Shown in pieces: positions 1 through 7,274 of a stretch of DNA of 13,387 nucleotides. Origin of the DNA: GWF2-38-69 sp037127655 (GTDB lineage Bacteria > Verrucomicrobiota > Lentisphaeria > Victivallales > GWF2-38-69); contig JBAXXY010000071.1 in assembly GCA_037127655.1 (NCBI GenBank), positions 1 to 13,387 on the forward strand. The letters run 5' to 3'. The translations under genes were made by a program, and so were the position numbers. The notes beneath the pieces were generated by a model, which worked only from the letters and a program-made list of their open reading frames with translations, searched no databases and was not told the DNA's origin. Numbering within the stretch: the first letter of the stretch is position 1; every line of letters begins with the position of its first letter.

Positions 1-1206
1 GATTATTATGTTATTGGCTTCTTGATGTACAGATAAAAATATTTTGCCATTACTTTGATTATATTTTATAGCATTATCCAAGATGTTTGAAATAACCCGC
101 TGTAAGCGTAGCTCATCGCAATTCAAAATTATTTGTTGGGCAGGTACACTAAATTGAAAATCAATGCTTTTATCTTCGGCTAGAGGAAGGAAAAGGTCAT
201 AGGCTTTCTTTACAATACCAATGATATCTACATTATGTTTAGGCATGGCTAAAACTCCTGAATCTGTCTGAGTTATTTCTAGCATCGTATTAATTATTTG
301 TACTAGGCGATCACACTCTTCGGCAATTCCTTCTGCCATCTCCTGATAATCTTCTGAGCATGGATTGCTGTTAATTGTGACATCAAGAAGTCCGCGTATC
401 CTGGTTAGAGGTGTTCTTAAATCATGAGCTATATTATCTGAAACTTCTTTAAGTTCGAAAATAAGGGATTGAATTTTTTCTATCATCGAATTGAAAGCAA
501 TAACCAGATGTTTGATTTCTTCTCCCTCTCGGCCGATTGGGACTTTTCTGGTAAAATCACCATTTTCTATTGCTATAGCTGTTTCAGTAACGCGATTAAC
601 TCCTGACATAGCATGCCTGGCTATAAGCCAGCCAAAAACAGACCCTAATATAAGCAGAAACCCAAAAACTGAAATAAACACTACGCAGTAGATTTCGAGC
701 AACAATTGTTCTTTCGTAAGGCTTTTCCCAATAATAAGAGTATTCGTTCCATCAAATGGCTTACTGTAAATCCTGACATCATCGCCTCTTTCTGTTGAAA
801 AATAGAGAGTGTTATATATTTCTTTATTAACAAATTTTAGTAGAATTTTAGGCTTTTTTGTGATTCCTTTCCACGCCTTTAAATCTGAGCTGGCCAATAT
901 TTCTCCCTGTGGTGAGACCAAAATAAATAAAACTCTATTTGCACCTTCATCATTTGCTTCATTAATGAATTCATCCTCGATAAATTCTATCGAATTATTC
1001 TTGGAAGTGTTCCATTTGATACTATGTTCAAATTCTTTGAAATATGCCGAGAGTTCTTCATCTGTTCTTTTCATCATGCTGGCGGATAAAGCATAATAAA
1101 CGATAAAAAAAACTACAACCGAGGCAGATGCAAAAAGGAGAGAGTGCCATAAAGTGATTTTAAACTTTACGGTATTATAGAATTTTCTTCTTATTTTCAA
1201 GGACAT
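1..1206 (-). CDS. Sensor histidine kinase, HAMP type (3' end outside window)
   Basis: This is an inner-membrane sensor kinase that would phosphorylate the response regulator encoded just upstream. The 402 codons present show a membrane span at about residues 17-40, an extracytoplasmic sensor region to about 165, a second span at about 170-195, a HAMP linker to about 240, and the dimerisation/phosphoacceptor helix with NIAHDLRTPLTR (His261). The N-box NILDNAIKYN (Asn378) follows. The frame is open to base 1, so the G1/G2 ATP-lid motifs lie beyond the edge. I chose the ATG at 1204-1206 because it opens the frame and lies inside the regulator's 3' end, a 32-bp overlap typical of coupled regulator-kinase pairs. 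A TTG at 1198-1200 is an alternative. Layout and gene order resemble CusS/heavy-metal and QseC-type kinases, but no metal-ligand motif is evident in the sensor region, so the signal is unknown. Confidence 0.93.
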   Translation of the reverse strand, partial: MSLKIRRKFYNTVKFKITLWHSLLFASASVVVFFIVYYALSASMMKRTDEELSAYFKEFEHSIKWNTSKNNSIEFIEDEFINEANDEGANRVLFILVSPQGEILASSDLKAWKGITKKPKILLKFVNKEIYNTLYFSTERGDDVRIYSKPFDGTNTLIIGKSLTKEQLLLEIYCVVFISVFGFLLILGSVFGWLIARHAMSGVNRVTETAIAIENGDFTRKVPIGREGEEIKHLVIAFNSMIEKIQSLIFELKEVSDNIAHDLRTPLTRIRGLLDVTINSNPCSEDYQEMAEGIAEECDRLVQIINTMLEITQTDSGVLAMPKHNVDIIGIVKKAYDLFLPLAEDKSIDFQFSVPAQQIILNCDELRLQRVISNILDNAIKYNQSNGKIFLSVHQEANNIII

Positions 1207-1861
1207 ATCCAAAGCCTCTGACAGTATGCAGTAATTTAATGTTGAATGGTTTGTCTATTTTATCTCTCAGTCGGCATATCCTAGCCTCGACTATGTTTGT
1301 GCTTGGGTCAAAGTTATACTCCCAGACATGTTCCATTATCATAGTCTTTGATACCACTCTTCCTTTATTCCTCATTAAATATTCCAAAAGTGCATATTCT
1401 AGTGGCTGAATATCTATCTTTGCTCCGCCTCGATAGACCTTATGACTCAGAATATCCAATGTTAAATCACCTACCGTCAGAACTGTTGGTTCGGCAATTG
1501 AATTTGCTCTTCGCAGAAGGGCCTGAACTCGCGCTAAAAGTTCTGAAAAAGCGAATGGCTTAACAAGATAATCATCGCTACCTTTCTGCAACCCTTTAAC
1601 TTTATCCTCAACAGAATTTTTTGCGCTCAAAATAATTATAGGCACAGATATACCCTTCTTCCTGATTGCATCAATTACAGCAAACCCGTCAAGTCTGGGG
1701 AGCATGATGTCAATGATCATTAGATCAAAACTTTCAACGGTTGCCCTAAATTGACCATCCACTCCATCTGAAGAATGTTCTACCGTATATCCAGCCTGAT
1801 GTAAACCTTTTATAATGAAGGCAGATGTCTTTTTATCATCTTCTATCAATAGAATTTTCAT
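1175..1861 (-). CDS. OmpR/PhoB-family response regulator
   Basis: This is a cytoplasmic two-component regulator of 228 aa, the normal length for the OmpR family. The receiver domain (about residues 1-115) has the acidic pocket EDD at 7-9, the phosphoacceptor Asp51 in IIDIMLPRLDG, the switch Ser79 in IILSAKN and Lys101 in VKPF. The winged-helix DNA-binding domain (about 125-222) contains the LEYALLEYLMRN and TVRGFGYVL signatures. When phosphorylated it should bind direct repeats in target promoters. It overlaps the kinase gene by 32 bp and lies 37 bp downstream of the hydrolase gene stop. No clear Shine-Dalgarno sits at normal spacing before the ATG; AAAGGA is about 20 nt upstream. It is most like the CusR/CopR and QseB groups by overall sequence feel, but its targets cannot be assigned from the sequence. 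Confidence 0.95.
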   Translation of the reverse strand: MKILLIEDDKKTSAFIIKGLHQAGYTVEHSSDGVDGQFRATVESFDLMIIDIMLPRLDGFAVIDAIRKKGISVPIIILSAKNSVEDKVKGLQKGSDDYLVKPFAFSELLARVQALLRRANSIAEPTVLTVGDLTLDILSHKVYRGGAKIDIQPLEYALLEYLMRNKGRVVSKTMIMEHVWEYNFDPSTNIVEARICRLRDKIDKPFNIKLLHTVRGFGYVLENKKKIL

Positions 1862-1898
1862 ATAATTAATTTGTCAGAAAATATCCTTTAAGAAAAGT

Positions 1899-2963
1899 TC
1901 ATTTTGCTTTAAAAATCAAAATTGTTTTTTTATGGGCTAAAAACCACAGGAAAAGTCTATTATCATCGTAAGCATAATCCCAGGCATTATGATCGACACC
2001 TTTTAATTCCTCATATTTGACATCTTTGTCACCATCGTTTTTTAGTTCGCTAACTATCTCCCTAGATTCACTTACTTTTACCCTTGAATCCTTCTCCCCG
2101 TGAAAAACATAAACCGGCATATTTTGGAGACTCTCTAATTCTACCTTTGGGGATTTAAATCGACTGGAGTTTTTTCCAGTACCAAATCCGCACACAGGCG
2201 CAATTGCCGCAAATATATCTGGATGTCTGCTACCTAAGTACCATGTGCCAAATCCTCCCATCGAATATCCAGTGAGATAAACTCTGCTGCTATCTATATT
2301 ATAATCTTTTTCTGCAAGAGAAATAACTTGAAGGACATCCCGTTCTCCGTCATTCATATATAGAGAAGCACCAAAATTAAATTTCTTTGAGCTGAAGTCT
2401 GGATGGTTTCTTCCGTTTGGGGCAACCATTATAATTTGATATTGCTCGCACATATCTAGGAATATTTTGTGAACTGGGGAACTATTAGGTAGAAAAGCCT
2501 TCTCTCCTGACCCATGAAGTAATACGATTAAGGGGTATTTTTTAGAGCTATCATATTTTCCAGGAACATACATAACACAAGAATCAATAGTGTTATCTAC
2601 ATTTGATATATAAGCACGCTCAATTAATCCTGTAATTCCATCCATGGCATCCTTTTTAGAAAGGACATTGGAGACTATTTTATCAATTGTGCTTTCTTCA
2701 GAAATTCTAGAAAAAGCGGCTTTATCATATTCGGGAGAAGCGTCAATGCTATTTGTAGAGTGATCTTTTTCTCTCTCTGTATCATAAAAATCATATCTTT
2801 TCAGAATCAACATTCCATCATTATTTTCATTGACTTTTGCCTGACGCAGTATTTTTATATCATTTTCGATAACATCTTCCTGCCCATATGAACAAAAAGA
2901 AGAAAAATAAAATAACAACAAAGTTAGCAGCAAATACTTATGTTTATTGTAAGGCATTAACAT
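1899..2963 (-). CDS. Secreted alpha/beta-hydrolase (esterase/predicted peptidase type)
   Basis: This is a probable exported serine hydrolase of the poly(3-hydroxybutyrate)-depolymerase/predicted-peptidase type. A signal peptide covers about residues 9-28 (hydrophobic LLLTLLLFYF core, SYG before Gln28), followed by about 95 residues of unrecognised, charged sequence. The catalytic domain starts near 125. It shows the oxyanion motif HGSG (150-153), the nucleophile elbow GYSMGG with Ser234, Asp292 in FHGEKDSRV and His325 in GVDHNAWDYAY, so the triad is complete. Its substrate is unknown; ester or short peptide substrates are both known in this fold. The start is uncertain: a second ATG two codons in (2957) has AAGAG about 8 nt upstream, a better ribosome-binding spacing than the first ATG. 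The gene lies between the lysine-rich protein gene and the regulator gene, all in the same direction. Confidence 0.85.
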   Translation of the reverse strand: MLMPYNKHKYLLLTLLLFYFSSFCSYGQEDVIENDIKILRQAKVNENNDGMLILKRYDFYDTEREKDHSTNSIDASPEYDKAAFSRISEESTIDKIVSNVLSKKDAMDGITGLIERAYISNVDNTIDSCVMYVPGKYDSSKKYPLIVLLHGSGEKAFLPNSSPVHKIFLDMCEQYQIIMVAPNGRNHPDFSSKKFNFGASLYMNDGERDVLQVISLAEKDYNIDSSRVYLTGYSMGGFGTWYLGSRHPDIFAAIAPVCGFGTGKNSSRFKSPKVELESLQNMPVYVFHGEKDSRVKVSESREIVSELKNDGDKDVKYEELKGVDHNAWDYAYDDNRLFLWFLAHKKTILIFKAK

Positions 2964-3027
2964 ATCTCTTGAGTCGCATTAGGGATCTTTTGAAGCAAAA
3001 AATCATTAAGAAGTATAAAACTTAATT

Positions 3028-3053
3028 AGGAAGAAAATATATATCTTCTTCCT
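3028..3053. terminator. Inverted repeat, possible weak terminator
   Basis: The arms AGGAAGAA (3028-3035) and TTCTTCCT (3046-3053) match perfectly around a 10-base A+T loop, extended by one further T-A pair. It lies between the lysine-rich protein gene and the hydrolase gene. On the minus strand it is followed by AATTAAGTTTT, a poor U-tract, so termination would be partial at best. It could instead be an mRNA-stabilising or processing hairpin. Confidence 0.35.
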
Positions 3054-3089
3054 ATATGAAACACCACAAATTCTAAGTAGCTGTATAAA

Positions 3090-3359
3090 TTATTTGGTTT
3101 TTCTGGCTGTATCGGCAGCCGTTGATTTGTCTTTTGACTGTGATTTACCCTTGTTTTTAGAAGTTTTTTTCTTGGTATCTTTATTTGCGCTTTTCTTAGG
3201 ATCTGATTTCTTTAGCTGCTGGTTTTGTTGCGATTGAGCATCTCCAGATGCACTTGTACTTGCGGCAGAGGCATTAGGATCAGCTGAATTTTCTGCACTT
3301 AAAGTTATTGCCATCATTAGGCAGCACAGAACCATTGATACTCTGAACATTTTTTTCAT
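3090..3359 (-). CDS. Small exported lysine-rich low-complexity protein
   Basis: This is a hypothetical protein of 89 aa. The N-terminal 22 residues are a good type I signal peptide: MKKMFR basic start, hydrophobic VLCCLMMAITL core, and an LSA cleavage site. The mature part is low complexity. Its first half is rich in Ala, Ser, Asn and Gln, and its second half (about 50-89) is dominated by Lys with Ser, Thr and Asp spacing, so the secreted product is strongly basic and probably disordered. There is no recognisable catalytic motif. Such tails can bind nucleic acid, acidic polysaccharide or anionic envelope, but this is only inference. AAGGTG sits 6 nt before the ATG, supporting the start. The gene is 81 bp downstream of the OB-fold protein gene and runs the same way. 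Confidence 0.7.
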   Translation of the reverse strand: MKKMFRVSMVLCCLMMAITLSAENSADPNASAASTSASGDAQSQQNQQLKKSDPKKSANKDTKKKTSKNKGKSQSKDKSTAADTARKTK

Positions 3360-3440
3360 TTCTACACCTTTTTTTTATTTATTAACTATGGAGGGGAATA
3401 AATAAAATTATTTTGATTTCATATTTTAACTTGACCCCCA

Positions 3441-3845
3441 CTATTTTTTTACGCCTGCATCTGTGGAAGTGCTAATGTCTTGAATTAGCTCTATTTTATC
3501 TACTTTCAAAACTAATTCATCTAATCCAATTTTGCTCCAAAAGCTTTTTTTAGTTGTTCCTGTAATCTTTACATTTAGCCCTAGATTTGAATTTACCATG
3601 CCTGGCTTCTCCTTTGGGAATGCCAAAGTTATTTTGCCTGTTGAGTCTTGCAGAGCAAATTTCTTGCCTACCGGAATAAGCTTCCCGATTAAAACCACTT
3701 TTGTATTAGCTGGCGCTTTATTTGCCATATCTACTGTGAGTATAGATAGATTAGGTTGCGACATCTGTTTCTTGTCGCTAGCCATCATGTACACTCCTCC
3801 TAATAGGTAAAAAACAATCGCCGCTACTGTTAAATTTCTGTACAT
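3441..3845 (-). CDS. Small exported OB-fold-like protein
   Basis: This 134-aa protein has an N-terminal hydrophobic segment (about residues 6-22), either a signal peptide or a membrane anchor. It is followed by a beta-rich domain at about 47-122 with the pattern of a small OB-fold: VVLIGKLIPVGKKFALQDSTGKITLAF, then LNVKITGTT, then ELVLKVDKIELI. This resembles the YgiW/BOF periplasmic OB-fold group, but I cannot confirm it by alignment. In enterobacteria a YgiW-type gene lies beside the qseBC two-component genes. Here a two-component pair lies in the same direction three genes further on, which is suggestive only. A strong AAGGAGG lies 4 nt before the ATG. It is the first gene of the leftward cluster, divergent from the NRAMP-related gene. 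Confidence 0.75.
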   Translation of the reverse strand: MYRNLTVAAIVFYLLGGVYMMASDKKQMSQPNLSILTVDMANKAPANTKVVLIGKLIPVGKKFALQDSTGKITLAFPKEKPGMVNSNLGLNVKITGTTKKSFWSKIGLDELVLKVDKIELIQDISTSTDAGVKK

Positions 3846-4130
3846 TTTTCCTCCTTGATGCGAATTATAATTAGTTTTGACCCTTCATTAATACGAGCCT
3901 TTATTTAAATGGGCAATATAAGCACAAATTATTACTAGAAGATTGCGGGAAGATTACATTTTGGTAATGTTAGCAAGGAAATAGTATGCCTATGCTGTTC
4001 TACTTGATTTTAGAGATAAAAGTTTAGATATACCTGATTATTTTAGACAAAGTAAAAAGTTTTAGGCACTAGAAATTATTCCTTAAAAATATACCAAGAA
4101 ACATACATAAAGCTAATTAATAGTTTGTGT
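3846..4130. other. Intergenic region without a recognisable gene
   Basis: This A+T-rich stretch lies between the divergent OB-fold gene and the promoter at 4131. All frames are broken by stops. A TATAAT-like hexamer on the minus strand (3864-3869) could be the -10 element for the leftward genes, but it has no convincing -35 and would put the start of transcription on the Shine-Dalgarno. I see no repeats or RNA genes here. Confidence 0.6.
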
Positions 4131-4159
4131 TTGACATTTTTAAAAATCTAAAATATAGT
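4131..4159 (+). promoter_or_regulatory. Sigma70-type promoter of the NRAMP-related operon
   Basis: TTGACA (4131-4136) and TATAGT (4154-4159) are separated by exactly 17 bases. This is a full-consensus -35 and a five-of-six -10. Transcription would start near 4166, leaving a leader of about 205 nt before the transporter start codon. Confidence 0.8.
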
Positions 4160-4165
4160 TAAAGA

Positions 4166-4284
4166 ATAAAGAAGATCAGGTTCTCATACCGGGCCAGTTT
4201 AAAATAGGCAGTAGCTAGCACTACGGGACTTCTTAATCACCGCAAATAGACTGGATAAATATGAGAGCTAGTGCAATTTTTTTT
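4166..4284 (+). promoter_or_regulatory. Candidate structured leader / attenuator of the transporter operon
   Basis: The RNA predicted from the promoter can form several pairings by eye. They are AAGAAG (4169-4174) with CTTCTT (4229-4234), CCAGTTTA (4194-4201) with TAGACTGG (4247-4254, one G-U), a small GTAG/CTAC hairpin (4211-4224), and GCAGTAGCT (4208-4216) with AGCTAGTGC (4266-4274, one G-G mismatch). The last is followed by AA and eight T (4277-4284), like an intrinsic terminator with a long loop. The second and fourth pairings cross, so they exclude one another or form a pseudoknot, as expected of a switch. It does not match what I remember of the M-box, yybP-ykoY (Mn2+) or other common riboswitch consensus sequences. 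Function is inferred only. Confidence 0.4.
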
Positions 4285-4371
4285 GATTGTCTTCCGAAAT
4301 TCTCTCTCCAATAATTTATCTAGCCTATTCAGTGTTAATAAACAATTTTGGTTAAAAAAACATAAAATCAC

Positions 4372-5640
4372 ATGAACCTTTTTGTCAGATTTTTCTATAC
4401 ATTTCGCAGATGGTCAAAGGCATTGAAAATGTTTTTTATCCTGGCTGGTCCCGGCATTATAGTAATGGTGGCTGATAATGATGCAGGCGGCATTACTACT
4501 TATACCGTAACAGGCGCTAAATATGGTTTTAGCCTGCTTTGGTTCCTTATTTTATTGGGCCCGGTAGCTTACTATGTCCAGGAAATGACAGTAAGGTTAG
4601 GTGCAGTCACTAAGAGAGGCCACGCAGAGGCAATTTTTTGCGCTTTTGGAGCTTTTTGGGGTTGGTTTTCTATTCTTGATCTGATACTAACAGACTGGCT
4701 GACTATGATAACTGAATTCATAGGAATGACTGCCGCCTTAAGTATCTTCCACATTCCTCCATGGATAACGGTAGTAGGGTGTTGCTTGATTATGGTCGGA
4801 ATGATTATGTCTGGACGCTATTGGACTTGGGAAAAAATAGCCCTCTTCTTTTGTCTGATAAACTTAATTTACATACCATGTGTTTTCATGGTTAATCCTT
4901 CAGTAAAAGACATCGCTTTAAATTGTATTCCTAATTTGCCTCCGGGAGGATTTACCAATGAGCTATTCTTTTTGTTAATGGCAAATATAGGGACTACTAT
5001 TGCCCCTTGGATGCTCTTTTTTCAGCAAAGTTCAGTCGTTGATAAAGGCATGCAGGTAAAAGACATTAAATTTGGCAAAATAGATACGGCCATAGGTTCT
5101 TTTCTTACCGTAGCTGTGGCCATGTGTCTGATTATTGTTACTGGTAAACTTTTGTATGGTACAGAGGTAGGAAGCGCAGCAGAAGCCGCTATTAGGCTTA
5201 TGCCTATGAATCAATATATCGGATCCTTTTTGGCTATAGGACTTTTTGACGCGGGACTTCTAGGAGCAATTTGCATTTCGCTTGCTACTTCATGGGCATT
5301 TGGAGAAGTCTTTGGATGGTCACATTCTCTTAATAACAAAATTAGAGAAGCACCATGGTTTTATGCATATTATTTCTTGGTTTTAGCTTTTGCAGGTATA
5401 ATTGTTTTAATCCCTGGCGCTCCTCTTGTCCTGATTACGCTGTTTGTTCAGATATGCGCTACTACATTGCTTCCTGCTGCGTTAGTCTTTCTGATACTCC
5501 TTCTTAATGACGAGAAGACTATGGGAAAATACAAAAATACGCTATACGAGAATATCGTTAATATAGGGATAGTCGCCGTGATTATTATACTATCTACTTT
5601 GTACGGGATAAGCGCTATTTTCCCAAATATATTCAACTGA
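4372..5640 (+). CDS. NRAMP-related divalent metal (probable Mg2+) transporter
   Basis: This is an integral membrane transporter of the NRAMP superfamily, 422 aa, with about 11 hydrophobic spans. The TM1 site, normally DPGN, reads DAGG (37-40), keeping the Asp but changing Asn to Gly. The TM6 site, normally MPH, reads APW (211-213), losing the Met thioether that favours Mn2+ and Fe2+ over hard ions. These two changes are the pattern I recall for the NRAMP-related magnesium transporters (NRMTs), so Mg2+ import is more likely than Mn2+/Fe2+ import. The downstream MgtE-like sensor gene supports this. TM8-like GLFDAGLLGAICISLATSWAFGE is also typical of the superfamily. The start has no Shine-Dalgarno, but it puts a short basic segment before TM1 as usual. 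Family certain; ion assignment inferred. Confidence 0.9.
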   Translation: MNLFVRFFYTFRRWSKALKMFFILAGPGIIVMVADNDAGGITTYTVTGAKYGFSLLWFLILLGPVAYYVQEMTVRLGAVTKRGHAEAIFCAFGAFWGWFSILDLILTDWLTMITEFIGMTAALSIFHIPPWITVVGCCLIMVGMIMSGRYWTWEKIALFFCLINLIYIPCVFMVNPSVKDIALNCIPNLPPGGFTNELFFLLMANIGTTIAPWMLFFQQSSVVDKGMQVKDIKFGKIDTAIGSFLTVAVAMCLIIVTGKLLYGTEVGSAAEAAIRLMPMNQYIGSFLAIGLFDAGLLGAICISLATSWAFGEVFGWSHSLNNKIREAPWFYAYYFLVLAFAGIIVLIPGAPLVLITLFVQICATTLLPAALVFLILLLNDEKTMGKYKNTLYENIVNIGIVAVIIILSTLYGISAIFPNIFN

Positions 5641-5660
5641 ACTAATTAGAGATAATATTT

Positions 5661-5840
5661 ATGAGAATATCAAGCAAAATATTTAGAACAATGGTTGAGT
5701 CAATTCAGGAAATTAACAGGAAGTATAAAAAACCTCAAATACAGATGACCTTGTTCGTAAAAATTTGCCTGATGGCTTTAAGAGTGTATTTGATATTGTT
5801 AATAGGTGTCATGATCTTTAAGTTTGTAACGATGTTATAA
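5661..5840 (+). CDS. 59-aa single-span membrane protein between transporter and sensor genes
   Basis: This small open frame starts 20 bp after the transporter stop and ends 19 bp before the next start. It encodes a basic, probably cytoplasmic N-terminus (about residues 1-30, with INRKYKKPQIQMT) and then one long hydrophobic helix (about 31-57, with LRVYLILLIGVMIF). This is the layout of a small transporter-associated subunit or regulator. A weak AGAG precedes the ATG at about 10 nt. The frame fills the gap almost exactly between two functionally linked genes, which favours a real gene over chance. I recognise no named family. By analogy, small membrane proteins such as KdpF or MgtS stabilise or regulate larger cation transporters, but that role here is inference. 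Confidence 0.65.
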   Translation: MRISSKIFRTMVESIQEINRKYKKPQIQMTLFVKICLMALRVYLILLIGVMIFKFVTML

Positions 5841-5859
5841 ATCTATAACTAGGTTTAAT

Positions 5860-7134
5860 ATGGATATTTCAAAAAATATTAATCAGCCGATACAAGGTTA
5901 TTTCTTAAGCGAAATTATAGGCGCCCCAGTGTTTTTGGCAGATAAAAAAATTGGAAAACTAATAGACTTTGTTATTATTGATAAAGATAAAATTGCCGAA
6001 GTTACTCATATTTGCGTGGGGCGACCATTTGGCGAACCAACCTTGTTCATCCCCTGGGGAAAAGTAAAATCATTAGCTAAAAAGTTGACAGTCATAGATA
6101 TTAAAACTGTTTCTGAGTATGCAACAAAATTAGCAGAAGATACCATATTTCTTAAAGATTATATCGTTGACAAAAAGGTTCTAGATGTCGAAGACAGAGA
6201 AATAGAAATGGTTTACGATGTAAAAATGGAGATTGAGCATGGAAAGCTTTATGTTGTAGGAGTGGATTTAAGTAGGTACGGACTGCTTCGCAGAATGGGA
6301 CTGAAGTGGCTAGCTGATCTTATATACAGCCTTGCAGAAAAAATCAGAGATCAGATAGTTGGGTGGGACTATGTAGAACCTCTACCTAAGAAATTGGATA
6401 GTTTCAAAGGCAATATAAAGCTAAAAGGATTTAAAAATGAGTTAACAGGAATGCAACCAGTTGACTTAGCTAAGATTATAGAAGAAATAGACCATGATCA
6501 AAGAGTTGTTATCTTTGATGAATTGGATGCTAGTAGCGCCTCTGAAACATTGGAAGAGCTTCACCCCAGAGTTCAAAGAGATTTGATTGCTGATATGGAT
6601 AAAAATAAAACAGCTAGGCTTTTAGATGAAATGACCCCAGGGCAGGCCGCTGACATCTTGTCGATACTACCATTAATGGAAATGGAAATAATTTTGAATT
6701 TAGTAGATAAAAAGAATGCTGCCAAAATAAGGAGCATTCTGGATAAACAGGAACAGACTATTCTTAATTTTGCAGTTTCGAATTATCTTAAATTTCCTCC
6801 CGGAATAACCGTTTCTGAGGCATGCAAAGCTTTTCCTTCTGAAGGTAAAGGGAAGGAAGCAATTATGTATCAATACATTCTAGATGACCAAAATAAATTG
6901 CTTGGAGTTATCGATATTAAAGAGCTTTTAATGGCTGATGATGAGGCAAAACTTGGCGATATAATGACGGCCAAAGTTGTTTCATTGAGTCCAGACAGCA
7001 AACTTAAAGAAGCATCTGAACTATTTGCCCGCTATAATTTCAGAGCGCTGCCAATTACTGATGACAATGACTTGATGCTAGGAGTCATTCCCTATAGAGA
7101 TGTAGCTAACCTAAGACAGTTTTCTATAGAATAG
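5860..7134 (+). CDS. Soluble PRC-barrel / MgtE N-domain / CBS-pair protein
   Basis: This is a cytoplasmic regulatory protein of 424 aa with no membrane span. Two PRC-barrel-like beta domains come first (about residues 10-82 and 100-175; IGKLIDFVIID, FIPWGKV, YDVKMEIEHGKLYVVGVDL). An MgtE N-terminal superhelical domain follows at about 198-300 with its repeated acidic helices (LAKIIEEIDHDQRVVIFDELD, LLDEMTPGQAADILSILP). A CBS pair covers about 305-424 (LLGVIDIKELLM, LGDIMTAKVVSLSPDSKLKEASELFARYNFRALPI). In MgtE channels the N-domain and CBS pair sense cytosolic Mg2+ and lock the pore shut; here the pore domain is absent. With the NRAMP-related transporter and small membrane protein upstream, it probably acts in trans as Mg2+ sensor or gate. 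AGGT sits 5 nt before the ATG. Confidence 0.88.
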   Translation: MDISKNINQPIQGYFLSEIIGAPVFLADKKIGKLIDFVIIDKDKIAEVTHICVGRPFGEPTLFIPWGKVKSLAKKLTVIDIKTVSEYATKLAEDTIFLKDYIVDKKVLDVEDREIEMVYDVKMEIEHGKLYVVGVDLSRYGLLRRMGLKWLADLIYSLAEKIRDQIVGWDYVEPLPKKLDSFKGNIKLKGFKNELTGMQPVDLAKIIEEIDHDQRVVIFDELDASSASETLEELHPRVQRDLIADMDKNKTARLLDEMTPGQAADILSILPLMEMEIILNLVDKKNAAKIRSILDKQEQTILNFAVSNYLKFPPGITVSEACKAFPSEGKGKEAIMYQYILDDQNKLLGVIDIKELLMADDEAKLGDIMTAKVVSLSPDSKLKEASELFARYNFRALPITDDNDLMLGVIPYRDVANLRQFSIE

Positions 7135-7274
7135 CATTTCTAAATAATTAAGATCACCACTCTTTTTTCTATGTCTAGTGGAATTGCTATAACCATTATC
7201 TAAAGTCTTTAAAAAGAACCTGATATTGAACCTGTTTTTGTTAAATATGAAGTTTATTATAAAAAGGAATTCTT

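Noticed and set aside
491..1096. Open frames on the plus strand opposite the histidine kinase
   Set aside because: The minus-strand frame encodes a continuous HAMP/His-kinase with all expected motifs, while the plus frames show no family features. The same reasoning removes the frames opposite the other recognised genes.
3864..3869. TATAAT on the minus strand as -10 of the OB-fold gene
   Set aside because: No acceptable -35 lies at 16-18 bases, and the predicted start would fall on the Shine-Dalgarno sequence.
3987..4064. Short peptide-like frames, possibly a gene remnant
   Set aside because: The frames are under 20 codons, interrupted by stops, and match nothing I recognise.
4166..4371. 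Known M-box or yybP-ykoY riboswitch before the transporter
   Set aside because: I could not match the conserved cores I remember for either class, so the leader is reported only as an unclassified structured candidate.
7216..7234. Direct repeat GAACCTG twice, 12 bases apart, before the P-type ATPase gene
   Set aside because: The repeat is short, with no further copy or clear promoter association, so chance is likely.
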